A model generated the notes under the pieces. It ran no database searches. It saw nothing but the letters and a program-made list of their open reading frames with translations, and had not been told where the DNA came from. Positions 10,602 to 18,765 of a stretch of 33,238 nucleotides of DNA are shown here, one piece after another. Source of the stretch: an uncultured Candidatus Saccharibacteria bacterium (lineage in GTDB: Bacteria; Patescibacteriota; Saccharimonadia; Saccharimonadales; Saccharimonadaceae); contig CALHZK010000014.1 in assembly GCA_938040655.1 (NCBI GenBank), forward strand, positions 1 to 33,238, read 5' to 3'. The position numbers were made by a program, and so were the translations under genes. Within the stretch, counting starts at the first letter, position 1. Every line of letters begins with the position of its first letter.

Positions 10602-10631
10602 AGTATATAAGAAGATGCCCTAGTTTGGCAA
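10602..10631 (-). promoter_or_regulatory. ftsA promoter giving a leaderless mRNA
   Basis: TTGCCA (10626-10631), 18-nt spacer, TATACT (10602-10607), then only 8 nt to the ATG, placing the transcription start 0-3 nt before the start codon. Confidence 0.6.
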
Positions 10632-10659
10632 GTCGCCCTATATTATAGACATAGCGTAT

Positions 10660-11427
10660 CTATAATTTTGTCAGTATCTCTGCCCCTGTTTCAGTGATCA
10701 AAACAGTGTGTTCGAAGTGCGCCCCCAGCGAGCCATCTTTCATGACAATCGTCCAGCCATCTGCATCGGTCATAATCTTCTCACCACCGAGCGCAGCCAT
10801 CGGCTCAATAGCGATCGTATCACCAGCATGCAGCATCACCCCGCTACCGCGGCGGCCAAAGTTCGGGATCTCCGGACTCATGTGCATCTCGAGCCCGACA
10901 CCATGACCCACCAGCTCACGGATGATACCGAGCTTGGCTTTCTTCAACACTGCCTCCACGGCAGCCGAAATATCGCCAACGCGGGTGCCATCACCAGAAA
11001 TCGCATCGATCCCGGCATACAGGCTCTGCTCTGTGGCGTGGAGTAAATGCTTCTTGGCGCCCCGCGGCTGCTCATCAACCACCATAGTAAATGCACTATC
11101 GGTCTTCATCCCGCGGTAGCCGATCACCAAATCAAAGCTCACCACATCGCCTGGCTCAAAGACGTATTCAGTCGGTGGTGAATGAACCAGCTGCTCATTG
11201 GTCGATATACAAATCACCCCTGGAAATTTCACCTCATCCGTCAAGTAGGTCGCCTCCGCACCAAAATCAGCGATTCGCTTCGCCACGATGTCGTTAGCAT
11301 CCAGTTCACTCATACCAGCGGTGACTTTTTGGCGCAGCTCCTGATAAATCGTTGCCAACATCCGCCCACACTCACGCATATCGGTGAGCTGCTGCGGCGT
11401 TTTTTGGCCAGTAATCAAAGTTGACAT
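10660..11427 (-). CDS. map: methionine aminopeptidase, type I
   Basis: Removes the N-terminal Met after deformylation. The 255-aa protein shows the five metal ligands of the family: D and D in SFDLVIGYRGMKTDSAF, H in GHGVGLEMHMSPEIPNFG, E in IAIEPMA and E in FEHTVLIT. It overlaps the end of adk by 13 nt and ends the rpsU-yqeY-adk-map operon. Together with def and fmt further along this completes the N-terminal Met-processing set. Confidence 0.96.
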   Translation of the reverse strand: MSTLITGQKTPQQLTDMRECGRMLATIYQELRQKVTAGMSELDANDIVAKRIADFGAEATYLTDEVKFPGVICISTNEQLVHSPPTEYVFEPGDVVSFDLVIGYRGMKTDSAFTMVVDEQPRGAKKHLLHATEQSLYAGIDAISGDGTRVGDISAAVEAVLKKAKLGIIRELVGHGVGLEMHMSPEIPNFGRRGSGVMLHAGDTIAIEPMAALGGEKIMTDADGWTIVMKDGSLGAHFEHTVLITETGAEILTKL

Positions 11428-11966
11428 GCCTCGATCACCTCATCATAAATTCGATCATGCACCTCGCCGGCAGTACCGACGCCGTCTAAGTGAACGATCC
11501 GTACGCCAGCCTCAGCAAATATCCCCAGCACCGGGTACATCTTACGCCGATAAATCGTCATCCGCCGCGCAATCGTCTCGGGTGTATCCTCCATCCGCGC
11601 CCGCTTCTTTAGCCGCCGCATAATCTCTGACTCTGGCACTTCCAGCGAGATAACCGTATCGATCTTCTCGCCCATCCGCGCCATATAGGTATCAAGCCAG
11701 GCCGCCTGCTCCTTGGTGCGCGGGAACCCATCAACGATAATATTGCCATAGTGCTTCTCGCGCGCATCTTGGACTGCCTGCTCAAACACCTGGTAGGTGA
11801 GCTCATCGCTCACCAGCTCGCCAGACTTAAGAATTTTTATCACTTCTGGGTCTTTACTTTGACGCAGCATTTCACCGGTCGACAGCCACTTCCAACCCTG
11901 CCTCACCGCTAACATTTGCCCCTGCATGCTTTTTCCAGCCCCTGTCGGACCAAACAATAAAATCAT
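11415..11966 (-). CDS. adk: adenylate kinase family nucleoside monophosphate kinase
   Basis: Transfers phosphate between ATP and AMP. From ATG at 11964-11966 the 183-aa protein starts MILLFGPTGAGKS, placing the P-loop at residues 6-13 as is normal in Adk. Further signs are STGEMLR, VDGFPRTKEQ and a short LID (RRLKKRARMEDTPETIARR) without zinc cysteines. A longer frame begins with TTG at 11981 (five extra residues), but GAGGG lies just before the ATG, which favours the shorter form. The position upstream of map is a conserved bacterial pairing (adk-map). The diverged core means a related NMP kinase activity is possible. Confidence 0.9.
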   Translation of the reverse strand: MILLFGPTGAGKSMQGQMLAVRQGWKWLSTGEMLRQSKDPEVIKILKSGELVSDELTYQVFEQAVQDAREKHYGNIIVDGFPRTKEQAAWLDTYMARMGEKIDTVISLEVPESEIMRRLKKRARMEDTPETIARRMTIYRRKMYPVLGIFAEAGVRIVHLDGVGTAGEVHDRIYDEVIEACQL

Positions 11967-11985
11967 TTCTCCCTCGCTCAATCTA

Positions 11986-12444
11986 TTATTTCGCTATTGT
12001 GTCCTTGACGAGCTGCGCGACCAGCGCGCCATCAGCTGCACTACCGACCTTGGCCTTGACTGCACCAATCACCCGGCCGACTTGTGGCCCGCTCACCTCG
12101 CCCATCTCAGCAATCACCTGATCAATCACCTCTTGCAGTGCCGCTGAGCTGAGCTGCTCTGGCAAAAACTGCTGCAACACCGCCGCTTCTTGCTCCTCTG
12201 GCTCAGCCAACTCAGGCCGGTCATTGGCCCGATAAACAGCCGCACTTTCCCGGCGCTTCTTGACCTCTCGAGCGATTACCCGCTCAATCGCTGCATCGTC
12301 AAGGCCAGCCTCTCGCCGACCGGTCGCTACCTCCTCATTCAGAATAGCTGCCTTGAGATTACGAAGCACCTCACCCCGAAAACGATCGCCGCCTAATAAG
12401 GCGGCTTTCATTTCTTGAGAGATGCGCTGAGCCAGCGCTGACAT
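11986..12444 (-). CDS. yqeY: GatB/YqeY domain protein
   Basis: 152-aa YqeY-like protein; the domain is shared with the C-terminal part of GatB and is thought to bind tRNA or RNA, but the role of the free protein is unknown. The family pattern is clear: helical start SALAQRISQEMKAALLGGD, LRNLKAAILNEEV, the block AREVKKRRESAAVY and a C-terminal EEQEAAVLQQFLPEQLS. The ATG shares its A with the TAA of rpsU (TAATG). rpsU-yqeY adjacency is widely conserved, which supports both calls. Confidence 0.93.
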   Translation of the reverse strand: MSALAQRISQEMKAALLGGDRFRGEVLRNLKAAILNEEVATGRREAGLDDAAIERVIAREVKKRRESAAVYRANDRPELAEPEEQEAAVLQQFLPEQLSSAALQEVIDQVIAEMGEVSGPQVGRVIGAVKAKVGSAADGALVAQLVKDTIAK

Positions 12445-12659
12445 TATCGCCCCCCTAGGCGGGCATCGGCTGCTTTCTCAGCACGGCGCTCACGGCGGAT
12501 TATCGCCTTTTTGCGGCGCTCCACCTTCGACATTGGCTTGCTAAAGCGCATCACTGCCTTGGCGTCAGACAACACACCACTCTGCGACACTTTGCGAGTG
12601 AAGCGACGGATAATGTTCTCGTTTGACTCTCTCTGATCTGTACGTGTAACTTGAACCAT
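12444..12659 (-). CDS. rpsU: 30S ribosomal protein bS21
   Basis: Small-subunit protein next to the anti-Shine-Dalgarno end of 16S rRNA. From ATG at 12657-12659 the 71-aa product shows the bS21 layout: a strand, RESNENIIRRFTRKVSQSGV, then a very basic helix with ERRKKAIIRRERRAEK. The open frame extends upstream but would include the promoter, so the shorter start is chosen. GGGA lies 7 nt before this ATG, yet the -10 is only 10 nt upstream, so the transcript probably begins after GGGA and is nearly leaderless. First gene of the rpsU-yqeY-adk-map operon. Confidence 0.93.
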   Translation of the reverse strand: MVQVTRTDQRESNENIIRRFTRKVSQSGVLSDAKAVMRFSKPMSKVERRKKAIIRRERRAEKAADARLGGR

Positions 12660-12669
12660 ATCGATTCCC

Positions 12670-12697
12670 ATTATATCAGATGAGGTCATATTTGCAA
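12670..12697 (-). promoter_or_regulatory. rpsU operon promoter
   Basis: TTGCAA (12692-12697), 16-nt spacer, TATAAT (12670-12675) with an upstream TG (TGATATAAT). The predicted start near 12663 is 4-5 nt from the ATG. Confidence 0.7.
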
Positions 12698-12704
12698 TCA
12701 CTCA

Positions 12705-12756
12705 GCCGGCGCTTTTGGTCGAGCCTGGCTGAGCGACGTTTGTTTGAAAAGCCGGC
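12705..12756. repeat. GC-rich imperfect palindrome in the rpsU upstream gap
   Basis: Arms GCCGGC(GC)TTTT and AAAAGCCGGC (12705-12716 and 12747-12756) enclose a second pairing GTCG/CGAC region. It lies in the 150-nt gap between the exported protein gene ending at 12855 and the rpsU promoter. There is no clean U-run, so it may be a weak terminator for the gene upstream or a DNA structure. The rest of the gap (12757-12854) shows nothing recognisable. Confidence 0.4.
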
Positions 12757-12854
12757 GTCCTTTTCACCGCTGTATCTACCGGTATAACGCTGACGCTACC
12801 TCGTGATATAGGTCCTTAAATACATCACCTGCCCAGCACTGCTGCTGTAGTCGC

Positions 12855-13730
12855 CTAGGGCTCTTTCGGTAATTTATTTTCTGCCGCTTTCACGTGTTGT
12901 TTCAGTTCATCGAGGGCTGTACTCAAAAACTTCACTGCTCCATCATTGTCTTTCTCTTTGAGAGCCTCTTTGTTTATCGGCAGGAGAGTTACTGTCTTGC
13001 CATCCGCATGGTCAACTGTCTTGACATGCATAGGTTCATTTGGAAAAAGCTTTCCTCCCTGCATAAGTGTAATTTGCTCGATCATATTGCCGTGCTTGTC
13101 ATACTTTACAAACTCTATCTCAGTAACAGTCTGGGAATCCAGTGTATGGTCAGTTATTTCTCGTTTGCCTTGGTTGTATTCTTTCCCAATCGGCATTTTC
13201 TTTGAGAGATATGTCGTCGACACCACCTTTCGGTTGCCTCCTTCACTTTCTAACTCTATACTCCGCTTAGTGAACTGGACACTATACGGAGTACCGTCCG
13301 CCGCGACGAGAGTCGCTGGAGCGTCTTTCAGCTCTTGCTCCTCGCACAGAGGAAACGGTGCATCAGGGCTATCGGACGCTTCCTTTGCCTTATTCATCAC
13401 ATCCACTGTATTGTCGACAATTCTCTTTGCGTACTTCTCAATAGACTTTGATTTTGCGTTCATCTCATGGCTATGCTGAGCTTCCGAAGAGACCCACGAT
13501 CTGCCACCAGGCTCTGAGCTTGCCGAATGAGTGGGCTCGTCTTCAAAATTACCCAGCGCTCCTGCCGGATAGCCTACCCCAAAGCCAAGCATAGAAGCTA
13601 CGATAGCAGCCCTCACCAACCCCTTCTTAGATGATGAGTAATGCTGCTCAGTGCTAGCATCATACTCTGGTGCGTCTGATATATCACTGTTCGTTACTGG
13701 TGCCTCAGGACTACGTTTCTTAAACCACAT
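12855..13730 (-). CDS. exported/membrane-anchored protein, paralogue 1 of a local family
   Basis: Family not recognised. The 291-aa protein has a short basic-hydrophilic cytoplasmic start, one hydrophobic helix at residues 39-60 and an extracellular part: a helical segment (SIEKYAKRIVDNTVDVMNKA), then KEASDSPDAPF and a strand-rich domain, and finally a charged C-terminal helix. SPDAPF resembles ETPGAPF in the broken paralogue at 14833-15654, at the same position after an alanine-rich helix, and all four members share the order TM, helix, beta domain. AAGGA lies 8 nt before the ATG, and the gene has its own promoter at 13771-13798. Surface adhesion or a host-contact role is speculation. Confidence 0.6.
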   Translation of the reverse strand: MWFKKRSPEAPVTNSDISDAPEYDASTEQHYSSSKKGLVRAAIVASMLGFGVGYPAGALGNFEDEPTHSASSEPGGRSWVSSEAQHSHEMNAKSKSIEKYAKRIVDNTVDVMNKAKEASDSPDAPFPLCEEQELKDAPATLVAADGTPYSVQFTKRSIELESEGGNRKVVSTTYLSKKMPIGKEYNQGKREITDHTLDSQTVTEIEFVKYDKHGNMIEQITLMQGGKLFPNEPMHVKTVDHADGKTVTLLPINKEALKEKDNDGAVKFLSTALDELKQHVKAAENKLPKEP

Positions 13731-13770
13731 TCAACTATCCTTTTCCCTTATTATCTACTATCCACTTCAT

Positions 13771-13798
13771 ACTATAGGCTACTCTTCTAATTTGTCAA
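13771..13798 (-). promoter_or_regulatory. promoter of exported paralogue 1
   Basis: TTGACA (13793-13798), 16-nt spacer, TATAGT (13771-13776). The -35 begins 2 nt after the TGA of paralogue 2, so the genes are packed tightly but separately promoted. Confidence 0.7.
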
Positions 13799-13799
13799 A

Positions 13800-14693
13800 T
13801 CACTCATTTACACCAGGCTCAGGGAAGCCCTTTCCTATAGCAGCAACAGCGTTATTCATCTCTCTTATCATGTCATCCGCATTCCTTTTGGCTTCTGGGT
13901 GTGCTAAGTTTGGCCCGTTGATGCGTACGCGTGATGATATGACACCTTTTCCATCGATCTTCATGACCTGGTACACGCTGTTCTGATTTTCCTTGCTGAT
14001 GACATACTTATCACTCGCAGCACGGTCAACACCCTTTTCAATGGTCACAGTCGTCACATTACTGCAATCTGCGTTGATACCTGCCTCACTATAGCTGCCA
14101 TGGGTACCGGCTTCTGTGGCGCCCGAAGCCTTCGGCTCTGAACCTCCAGGAGGCGCGGTCACTACATATTGGACCGTGATCGTGACTCCTTGAAATTCAC
14201 CGCCGTGGATAGTCGTACTGGCCTGCTCGGTCATCTGTACAGTCCCGTCGTCCGTCTTTTTAACCCGTAGCTGTTTGCTATTAAACAGATCTTTTGGCAG
14301 ATTCTTCGACTGCGCCACAGCCTGCGCTGAGCGGCGAACGGCTTGACTTGCCTCCTCAAAAATCCCTCCAGCAGCAAAGTGTTCTGACCAGGCGCCGTCT
14401 TTATCGGTGCTGTTCTCTATGAAATCCTGTCGCATATCCTCAACTGCCTCTGCGACAGGCTCACTCTGCGAGGCTCTTGCATGGACTGTGTCAAGTGGAC
14501 CTCGTACTTGCTCTATTCCGAAAGACAGCGTCGTAGCAAGTGCGGCACTCGTGAGCGCTCGCGCCGCTTTGTCGCCTATCTTGCGATGCTTCCGCCTCTC
14601 GGGCGGCCGAGATCGGCCAGATTCAGTAGACCGGTCAGCTGATATGGCGGTATCTTCTTCATATACTCGCTTTGGTAGGCCATATTCGCTCAT
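13800..14693 (-). CDS. exported/membrane-anchored protein, paralogue 2
   Basis: Family not recognised. The 297-aa protein starts MSEYGLPKR (the fourth paralogue starts MSEYAGCKR), has a charged cytoplasmic part rich in Arg/Ser/Pro (SGRSRPPERRKHRK), a hydrophobic helix at about 44-62, then an extracellular region: helical SQAVRRSAQAVAQSKNLPK followed by a strand-rich part with VTITVQYVV and a single cysteine (INADCSNVT). GGGGAG lies about 10 nt before the ATG, behind its own promoter. Layout and position indicate a common origin with its neighbours although sequence identity is low. Confidence 0.6.
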   Translation of the reverse strand: MSEYGLPKRVYEEDTAISADRSTESGRSRPPERRKHRKIGDKAARALTSAALATTLSFGIEQVRGPLDTVHARASQSEPVAEAVEDMRQDFIENSTDKDGAWSEHFAAGGIFEEASQAVRRSAQAVAQSKNLPKDLFNSKQLRVKKTDDGTVQMTEQASTTIHGGEFQGVTITVQYVVTAPPGGSEPKASGATEAGTHGSYSEAGINADCSNVTTVTIEKGVDRAASDKYVISKENQNSVYQVMKIDGKGVISSRVRINGPNLAHPEAKRNADDMIREMNNAVAAIGKGFPEPGVNE

Positions 14694-14731
14694 TATCAGG
14701 CTCTCCCCGTCAATTTAATGATACTACTTTT

Positions 14732-14760
14732 ATTATGAATCAAATATAGTAACCTGTCAA
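14732..14760 (-). promoter_or_regulatory. promoter of exported paralogue 2
   Basis: TTGACA (14755-14760), 17-nt spacer, CATAAT (14732-14737); start near 14725, leader about 30 nt with GGGGAG. Confidence 0.7.
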
Positions 14761-14832
14761 ACGGCCGCCTCCCAGCCCCAATTTTGACAAGGCTTTCAGG
14801 CTACCGGCAGAGCCACCGGCCAATGCATCTTT

Positions 14833-15654
14833 TTAGCGAGACACTATAGTGTCGACCGTCGTCACGTCATTACTCGCCTGCTTGGTAAGGCGCCCGATGT
14901 CATCCGCCCTCCACACCATCGACATCGTATTGACCGGCACTTTAGCTTTCTGCCCAGGAGTTTCGGGGACACCTCTTCGCTCCAACGAATAAAGCCCACC
15001 AAAGGTCGAGTCAGATGGGCGAACGACCACTCCCTGATTATTATGAAAATACTTTGTCGTAATTTCTACTATATTCTTACCCTCTGGATCTACTTCATCA
15101 TTTTTGTTCAAGCAGTTGTCTCTGTTTTGCAGCAACTCCTTGCAGGCTGCATACGTCACCGTCATCTCGACGTCGCCGGTCGTTATGGTCGCGCTATTTA
15201 GTTTGGTATACATTTTTGTCCCATCGGCATTTTTCTTTACCACAAGGTCACTCCCTGGCGTTACTTGATGAAGAAATGGCGCACCGGGCGTTTCTGACGT
15301 AGCTTTGGCTCGCCTTGTCACGTCTGCTGCTTGAGCTGCCAAGCCATCGATCTGCCTCTCAACCTCCCTGGCCTCTGGGCTTCTTTGCCTATCCTTATCA
15401 ATCGCCTCATCGATAGCGCCCTGGACGAAATCGCCCACTTGTACCGAAACTGCTGCCTCGGCCTCAGGAGACTCATCCTTCTCTTGATCTAGATCCAGAC
15501 CAAGGTTTATAGCCGCAGCAACCGCCACCGCAGCAATACTAAGATTACCGAGCGCTCGAGTGAGGAACTCCTTTCTCTACTTACGCTTTCTCTCCATGTC
15601 ACCTAGCCCAGAGTCTGAGCGGCGCTCTGCAAAATTCCTGCGCTTTTTTATCAT
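14833..15654 (-). pseudogene. exported protein, paralogue 3, interrupted by an in-frame TAG
   Basis: The natural start is ATG at 15652-15654 with AGGAG 8 nt upstream, 13 nt after the stop of paralogue 4. It reads MIKKRRNFAERRSDSGLGD and on to ERKRK, then meets TAG at 15577-15579 (codon 26). The same frame then continues without a break for 247 codons: RKEFLTRALGN, a hydrophobic helix LSIAAVAVAAAINLGL, an acidic segment, and a strand-rich domain after ETPGAPF. The only later start is GTG at 15526-15528; it has no ribosome site and would cut the hydrophobic helix. So the gene is either recently inactivated or the stop is suppressed or a sequencing error. No promoter of its own is visible; it would be co-transcribed with paralogue 4. 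Confidence 0.6.
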
Positions 15655-15667
15655 CAATTATTCTCCT

Positions 15668-16636
15668 TTATTCCTTTTTTGTACCCACGCCGGTATGAGC
15701 TGATTTCGGCGGCTGCGATGAACTACTGCCCACAACGGTTTCCCGCTCATCGCGTCGGGGAGGTTGAAGATTTGCAAGATTGTAGATTTGGCTCATGTCG
15801 TCTCCCATCTGCCACAGCCACTCGCCCAGCTCAGCTGTATATGCATCAACAGTGGTTTTATTGACCCGGAGATTAAGTTCCTCCTGTGTCTTCTTCTGTG
15901 ATGCATCAAGCGCCTCAATATGCAGCTTGTACTCTTTTTTTGTGGCCTTGGCAAGCCCAGGCGAGGTATCGACAGTGCAAGAGAACCCATTGATATTGAT
16001 CACTTTCTTTTGCTCACGGAGTCCTCCCATTGGCAGCTGGATTATTATATAGACACTGGATACCGTGCTTTTCTCTAACTTACCGGTTTCGACCACATTG
16101 CCTTTGCCGTCCTTCTTTGCCGAAGCATAGGTGACAGAAAGCTTCTTCACCTGACCGTCTGGACCAGCCGGCAGAGTGACAGTAACCTCCATAAGGGTCG
16201 CATAGTCATCATCAATAAGGACCTCTTTCTTCACCGTATCAGGGCGAGAAGCCTCTGCCTGCGCCACGATATCAATAGCCTGGTCGACCATCCCGTCAAG
16301 CTGCTGTGCGACCACCTCAGAGTTTCGAGACTGCTCGGTGCTAGAATTAATAATACTCCCATAAAAATCTTCGGCGGCTTTTGTTGCCTTTCTTACGTTC
16401 TCCGCCCCAGGGATTATGCTACCTTTCTGAGGCGCCTTAGTATACGATACACCACCGGCAGGGAAGTCTGGTGTCTCGATATCAGGAGCGCCTTCCACGC
16501 AACCAGAGGTAAGCGCCGCTGTCAAGGCAAAAGCCGCAGTAAGCTTGAGCTTTCTTCCTTTAAACGACAGACTTTCATTTCTGCCCTGCTCATCTCGGCT
16601 CTGATCATTTCTTTTGCAGCCAGCATATTCGCTCAT
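15668..16636 (-). CDS. exported protein, paralogue 4 (possible lipoprotein)
   Basis: Family not recognised. From ATG at 16634-16636 (AAAGG 8 nt upstream) it has 322 aa: MSEYAGCKR, a hydrophilic stretch, basic FKGRKLK, hydrophobic LTAAFALTAALTSGC with Cys46 in a lipobox-like setting, then a helical region (VVAQQLDGMVDQAIDIVAQA), a strand-rich domain with KKLSVTYASAKK, and a Ser/Pro-rich tail. SVTYA parallels VTYAA in paralogue 3. The longer frame to 16711 is rejected because it would run through the promoter. First gene of the paralogue cluster and preceded by the best promoter in the window. Confidence 0.65.
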   Translation of the reverse strand: MSEYAGCKRNDQSRDEQGRNESLSFKGRKLKLTAAFALTAALTSGCVEGAPDIETPDFPAGGVSYTKAPQKGSIIPGAENVRKATKAAEDFYGSIINSSTEQSRNSEVVAQQLDGMVDQAIDIVAQAEASRPDTVKKEVLIDDDYATLMEVTVTLPAGPDGQVKKLSVTYASAKKDGKGNVVETGKLEKSTVSSVYIIIQLPMGGLREQKKVININGFSCTVDTSPGLAKATKKEYKLHIEALDASQKKTQEELNLRVNKTTVDAYTAELGEWLWQMGDDMSQIYNLANLQPPRRDERETVVGSSSSQPPKSAHTGVGTKKE

Positions 16637-16682
16637 TGTCTTGCCTTTCTGCTGTAGGACTAAGGTTGCTTTATGTAGCCAG

Positions 16683-16711
16683 ATTATACGCGAAAGTGTG
16701 CGGTTTGTCAA
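16683..16711 (-). promoter_or_regulatory. full-consensus sigma-70 type promoter of the exported cluster
   Basis: TTGACA (16706-16711), 17-nt spacer, TATAAT (16683-16688): every base of both hexamers and the spacer match the consensus. The -35 contains the TGA stop of recJ (16708-16710). Start near 16676, leader about 40 nt. Confidence 0.85.
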
Positions 16712-18351
16712 TCAGCGAGCTGCAGGTGCTGTAGTCTCCCTTCGACCGCCCGAGTGCCCCGCCATTGGTTGATCGTCGGCTGAAACCACGCTGTCACGAG
16801 ATCTCCTGGCTGGCGGAAGAAATCGGCCGGAGCCTGAAAGGCGAGCATCGGCAGCACTGCACCGTTGGCGTCTTGGAGAAGTAGCTTGACATGCTGGCCA
16901 TCTGCTCCTAACCGCCGTACGCTAATGACCGTAGCTGTAGTAATTTTTAGTACAGGCTCGGGGTTACCATTGCCAAAGGGTTCCAAGCGAGCAATATCGC
17001 TGACCAATTGTTCATCTACCTCTGTAAAGTCAGCAATTTCGACATCAGCCTGCGGCAACAAATATTGTAATTGTTGTTTTAAATGCAACGATTTATAAAA
17101 CTGATTCACGCAGCGGCGAAAGTCAGCGATCCGCTCAGTCAGCAGCGTCACTCCGGCAGCAGCAGCGTGACCGCCACCTTTGATGATGATGCCGGCCGCA
17201 GCAGCCGCTCGCACCGCATCAGCGGCACTGAAGTCACCAAAGCTGCGGGCCGAGCCAGTTGACTCCTGGCCGCGCTCGCCGATGATGAACACCGGTTTTT
17301 TGTAAGCCTCGACCAATTTTGAGGCAACGATACCGATGACGCCATGATTCCAGCCCTGACGACTGACCACCAGCACGTCATCATGACTCATCTCATCGGC
17401 CTGAGCACAGGCTTCAGCAAAGATGTTGTCTTGAATACGACGGCGTGTTTGGTTGAGGGTGTCGAGCTTTTGACTGGCAGCCAGGGCAGTTGTCGGGTCC
17501 TTTGCCACCAGCATGTCGAGGGCGTGCTGGGCAGTCTCTAATCGACCAGCCGCATTCATTCGTGGCCCTAGGCCAAAGCCAAGCTGCCTGGCATTGAGCT
17601 GATCTGGCTCAATCCCCGCGACGGCCATCAGTGCCTTCAAGCCCGGTCGTTGTTGTTTTTTCAACACTTCTAGGCCCCAGTAGACATTGGCTCGATTTTC
17701 ATCCTCAAGCTGGACAATATCGCAGACAGTGCCGAGCGCCACCAAATCAAGAAGCCATTTTTCGTAGCCATCCGGCAGACCGTCCAACTCCGTCTGCAGC
17801 GCTTGCACGAGCTTGAATGCGACGCCGGCGCCGCAGAGATCTCTAAAAGGATAGTGATGACCAGAAAACTTAGGGTTCACCGCAGCGATGCTCGGTGGCG
17901 GTGTCGCCGCCACGTTGTGGTGGTCGGTCACGATGGTATCGATACCAAGGTGCGAGGCATAGGCGATCTCTTCATGGCACAGGCTGCCGCAATCCACCGT
18001 GACGATCAGCTGAGCGCCCATCGCAGCCACTTTGTCTACCGCGCCGATCGTCATACCATACCCTTCGACAAAACGATTCGGAATAAATGCCTCCACCGCC
18101 CGAAAGCCAAACCGAGTAAACGCATCAAGCAGCAGCGCGGTGGCGCTGAGGCCGTCAATATCATAATCGCCATAGATGACAATTTTCTCGCCAGCAGCCC
18201 GGGCACGCCGCAACCGCTGGGTCGCCTTGGCCATATCTGGCAGCAGAAAGGGGTCGTGCTTGGTGGCGGTATAATCTGGCTGCAAAAAAGCCTGGCGAGC
18301 CGATGGCTCAGTCAGGCCACGAGATTGCAAAATTCGCTCAAACAGGCTCAT
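16708..18351 (-). CDS. recJ: single-stranded-DNA exonuclease RecJ
   Basis: 5'-3' exonuclease of the DHH family for recombination and repair. The 547-aa protein has GDYDIDGLSA at residues 61-70 (motif I), VDCG (motif II), VTDHH (motif III), the DHHA1 motif GGGHAAAAG, and a C-terminal OB-like domain (EPVLKITTATVISVRRLG). The ATG overlaps the stop of the wHTH gene by ATGA, so translation is coupled. Confidence 0.97.
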   Translation of the reverse strand: MSLFERILQSRGLTEPSARQAFLQPDYTATKHDPFLLPDMAKATQRLRRARAAGEKIVIYGDYDIDGLSATALLLDAFTRFGFRAVEAFIPNRFVEGYGMTIGAVDKVAAMGAQLIVTVDCGSLCHEEIAYASHLGIDTIVTDHHNVAATPPPSIAAVNPKFSGHHYPFRDLCGAGVAFKLVQALQTELDGLPDGYEKWLLDLVALGTVCDIVQLEDENRANVYWGLEVLKKQQRPGLKALMAVAGIEPDQLNARQLGFGLGPRMNAAGRLETAQHALDMLVAKDPTTALAASQKLDTLNQTRRRIQDNIFAEACAQADEMSHDDVLVVSRQGWNHGVIGIVASKLVEAYKKPVFIIGERGQESTGSARSFGDFSAADAVRAAAAAGIIIKGGGHAAAAGVTLLTERIADFRRCVNQFYKSLHLKQQLQYLLPQADVEIADFTEVDEQLVSDIARLEPFGNGNPEPVLKITTATVISVRRLGADGQHVKLLLQDANGAVLPMLAFQAPADFFRQPGDLVTAWFQPTINQWRGTRAVEGRLQHLQLAD

Positions 18352-18650
18352 CCTTCGGCGTCGAGATTGCGCTTCAACCGAGCCGAATGTTGCTGCGACT
18401 TAATGACGATACTTTGCAGCTCCTTGAAGATTGGAAATTGCTTATTCGTCGAATAGGTCCGTGAGTTACCCTGCTTTTCGCTGATCAAGAAACCGACCTT
18501 CTCGAGGCGTTTGAGCTCGCGTTGGATGTTGCCCGGATCTTCTTTGATAAGCTTGGCGAGCCCGCGGACATGAGTGTGAAAATCAGGATACTTCGCATAG
18601 ACAACGACTATTTTCCGCCGCACCCGAGATGTGATAAATATGTCTAGCAT
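18348..18650 (-). CDS. winged-helix transcription regulator (ArsR/MarR-like)
   Basis: 100-aa DNA-binding protein. The recognition unit is visible as LAKLIKEDPGNIQRELKRLE followed by the wing KVGFLISEKQGNSRTYSTNK, and then a C-terminal helix FPIFKELQSIVIKSQQ; this resembles small stand-alone wHTH proteins that bind as dimers. AAGGGAG lies 4-5 nt before the ATG. It is translationally coupled to recJ. An ACTTAT/ATAAGT inverted repeat at 18735-18750 in the divergent gap to priA could be its operator, which is inference. Confidence 0.8.
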   Translation of the reverse strand: MLDIFITSRVRRKIVVVYAKYPDFHTHVRGLAKLIKEDPGNIQRELKRLEKVGFLISEKQGNSRTYSTNKQFPIFKELQSIVIKSQQHSARLKRNLDAEG

Positions 18651-18682
18651 ATACTCCCTTTATATTCCCTTTACTGCCATTC

Positions 18683-18712
18683 AGTGTAACACAATTTTAC
18701 AACAAGCGGCAA
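18683..18712 (-). promoter_or_regulatory. promoter of the wHTH-recJ operon
   Basis: TTGCCG (18707-18712), 18-nt spacer, TACACT (18683-18688) with an upstream TG. It is divergent from the priA promoter. Confidence 0.5.
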
Positions 18713-18734
18713 GACCAATTATTACTATTTTTTC

Positions 18735-18750
18735 ACTTATGCTTATAAGT
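18735..18750. repeat. inverted repeat in the wHTH/priA divergent gap
   Basis: ACTTAT-GCTT-ATAAGT. Its core TTATGCTTATAA (18737-18748) recurs exactly at 32572-32583 in the C39 gene promoter and with one change (reverse orientation) at 30344-30355 in the small-RNA promoter. Possible binding site of a shared regulator. Confidence 0.45.
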
Positions 18751-18765
18751 CGATCGCAGACCGGG

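Noticed and set aside
16637..16711. Longer N-terminus for exported paralogue 4
   Set aside because: The extra codons run through a full-consensus promoter and the leader; the ATG at 16636 has a ribosome site and gives the MSEY start shared with paralogue 2.
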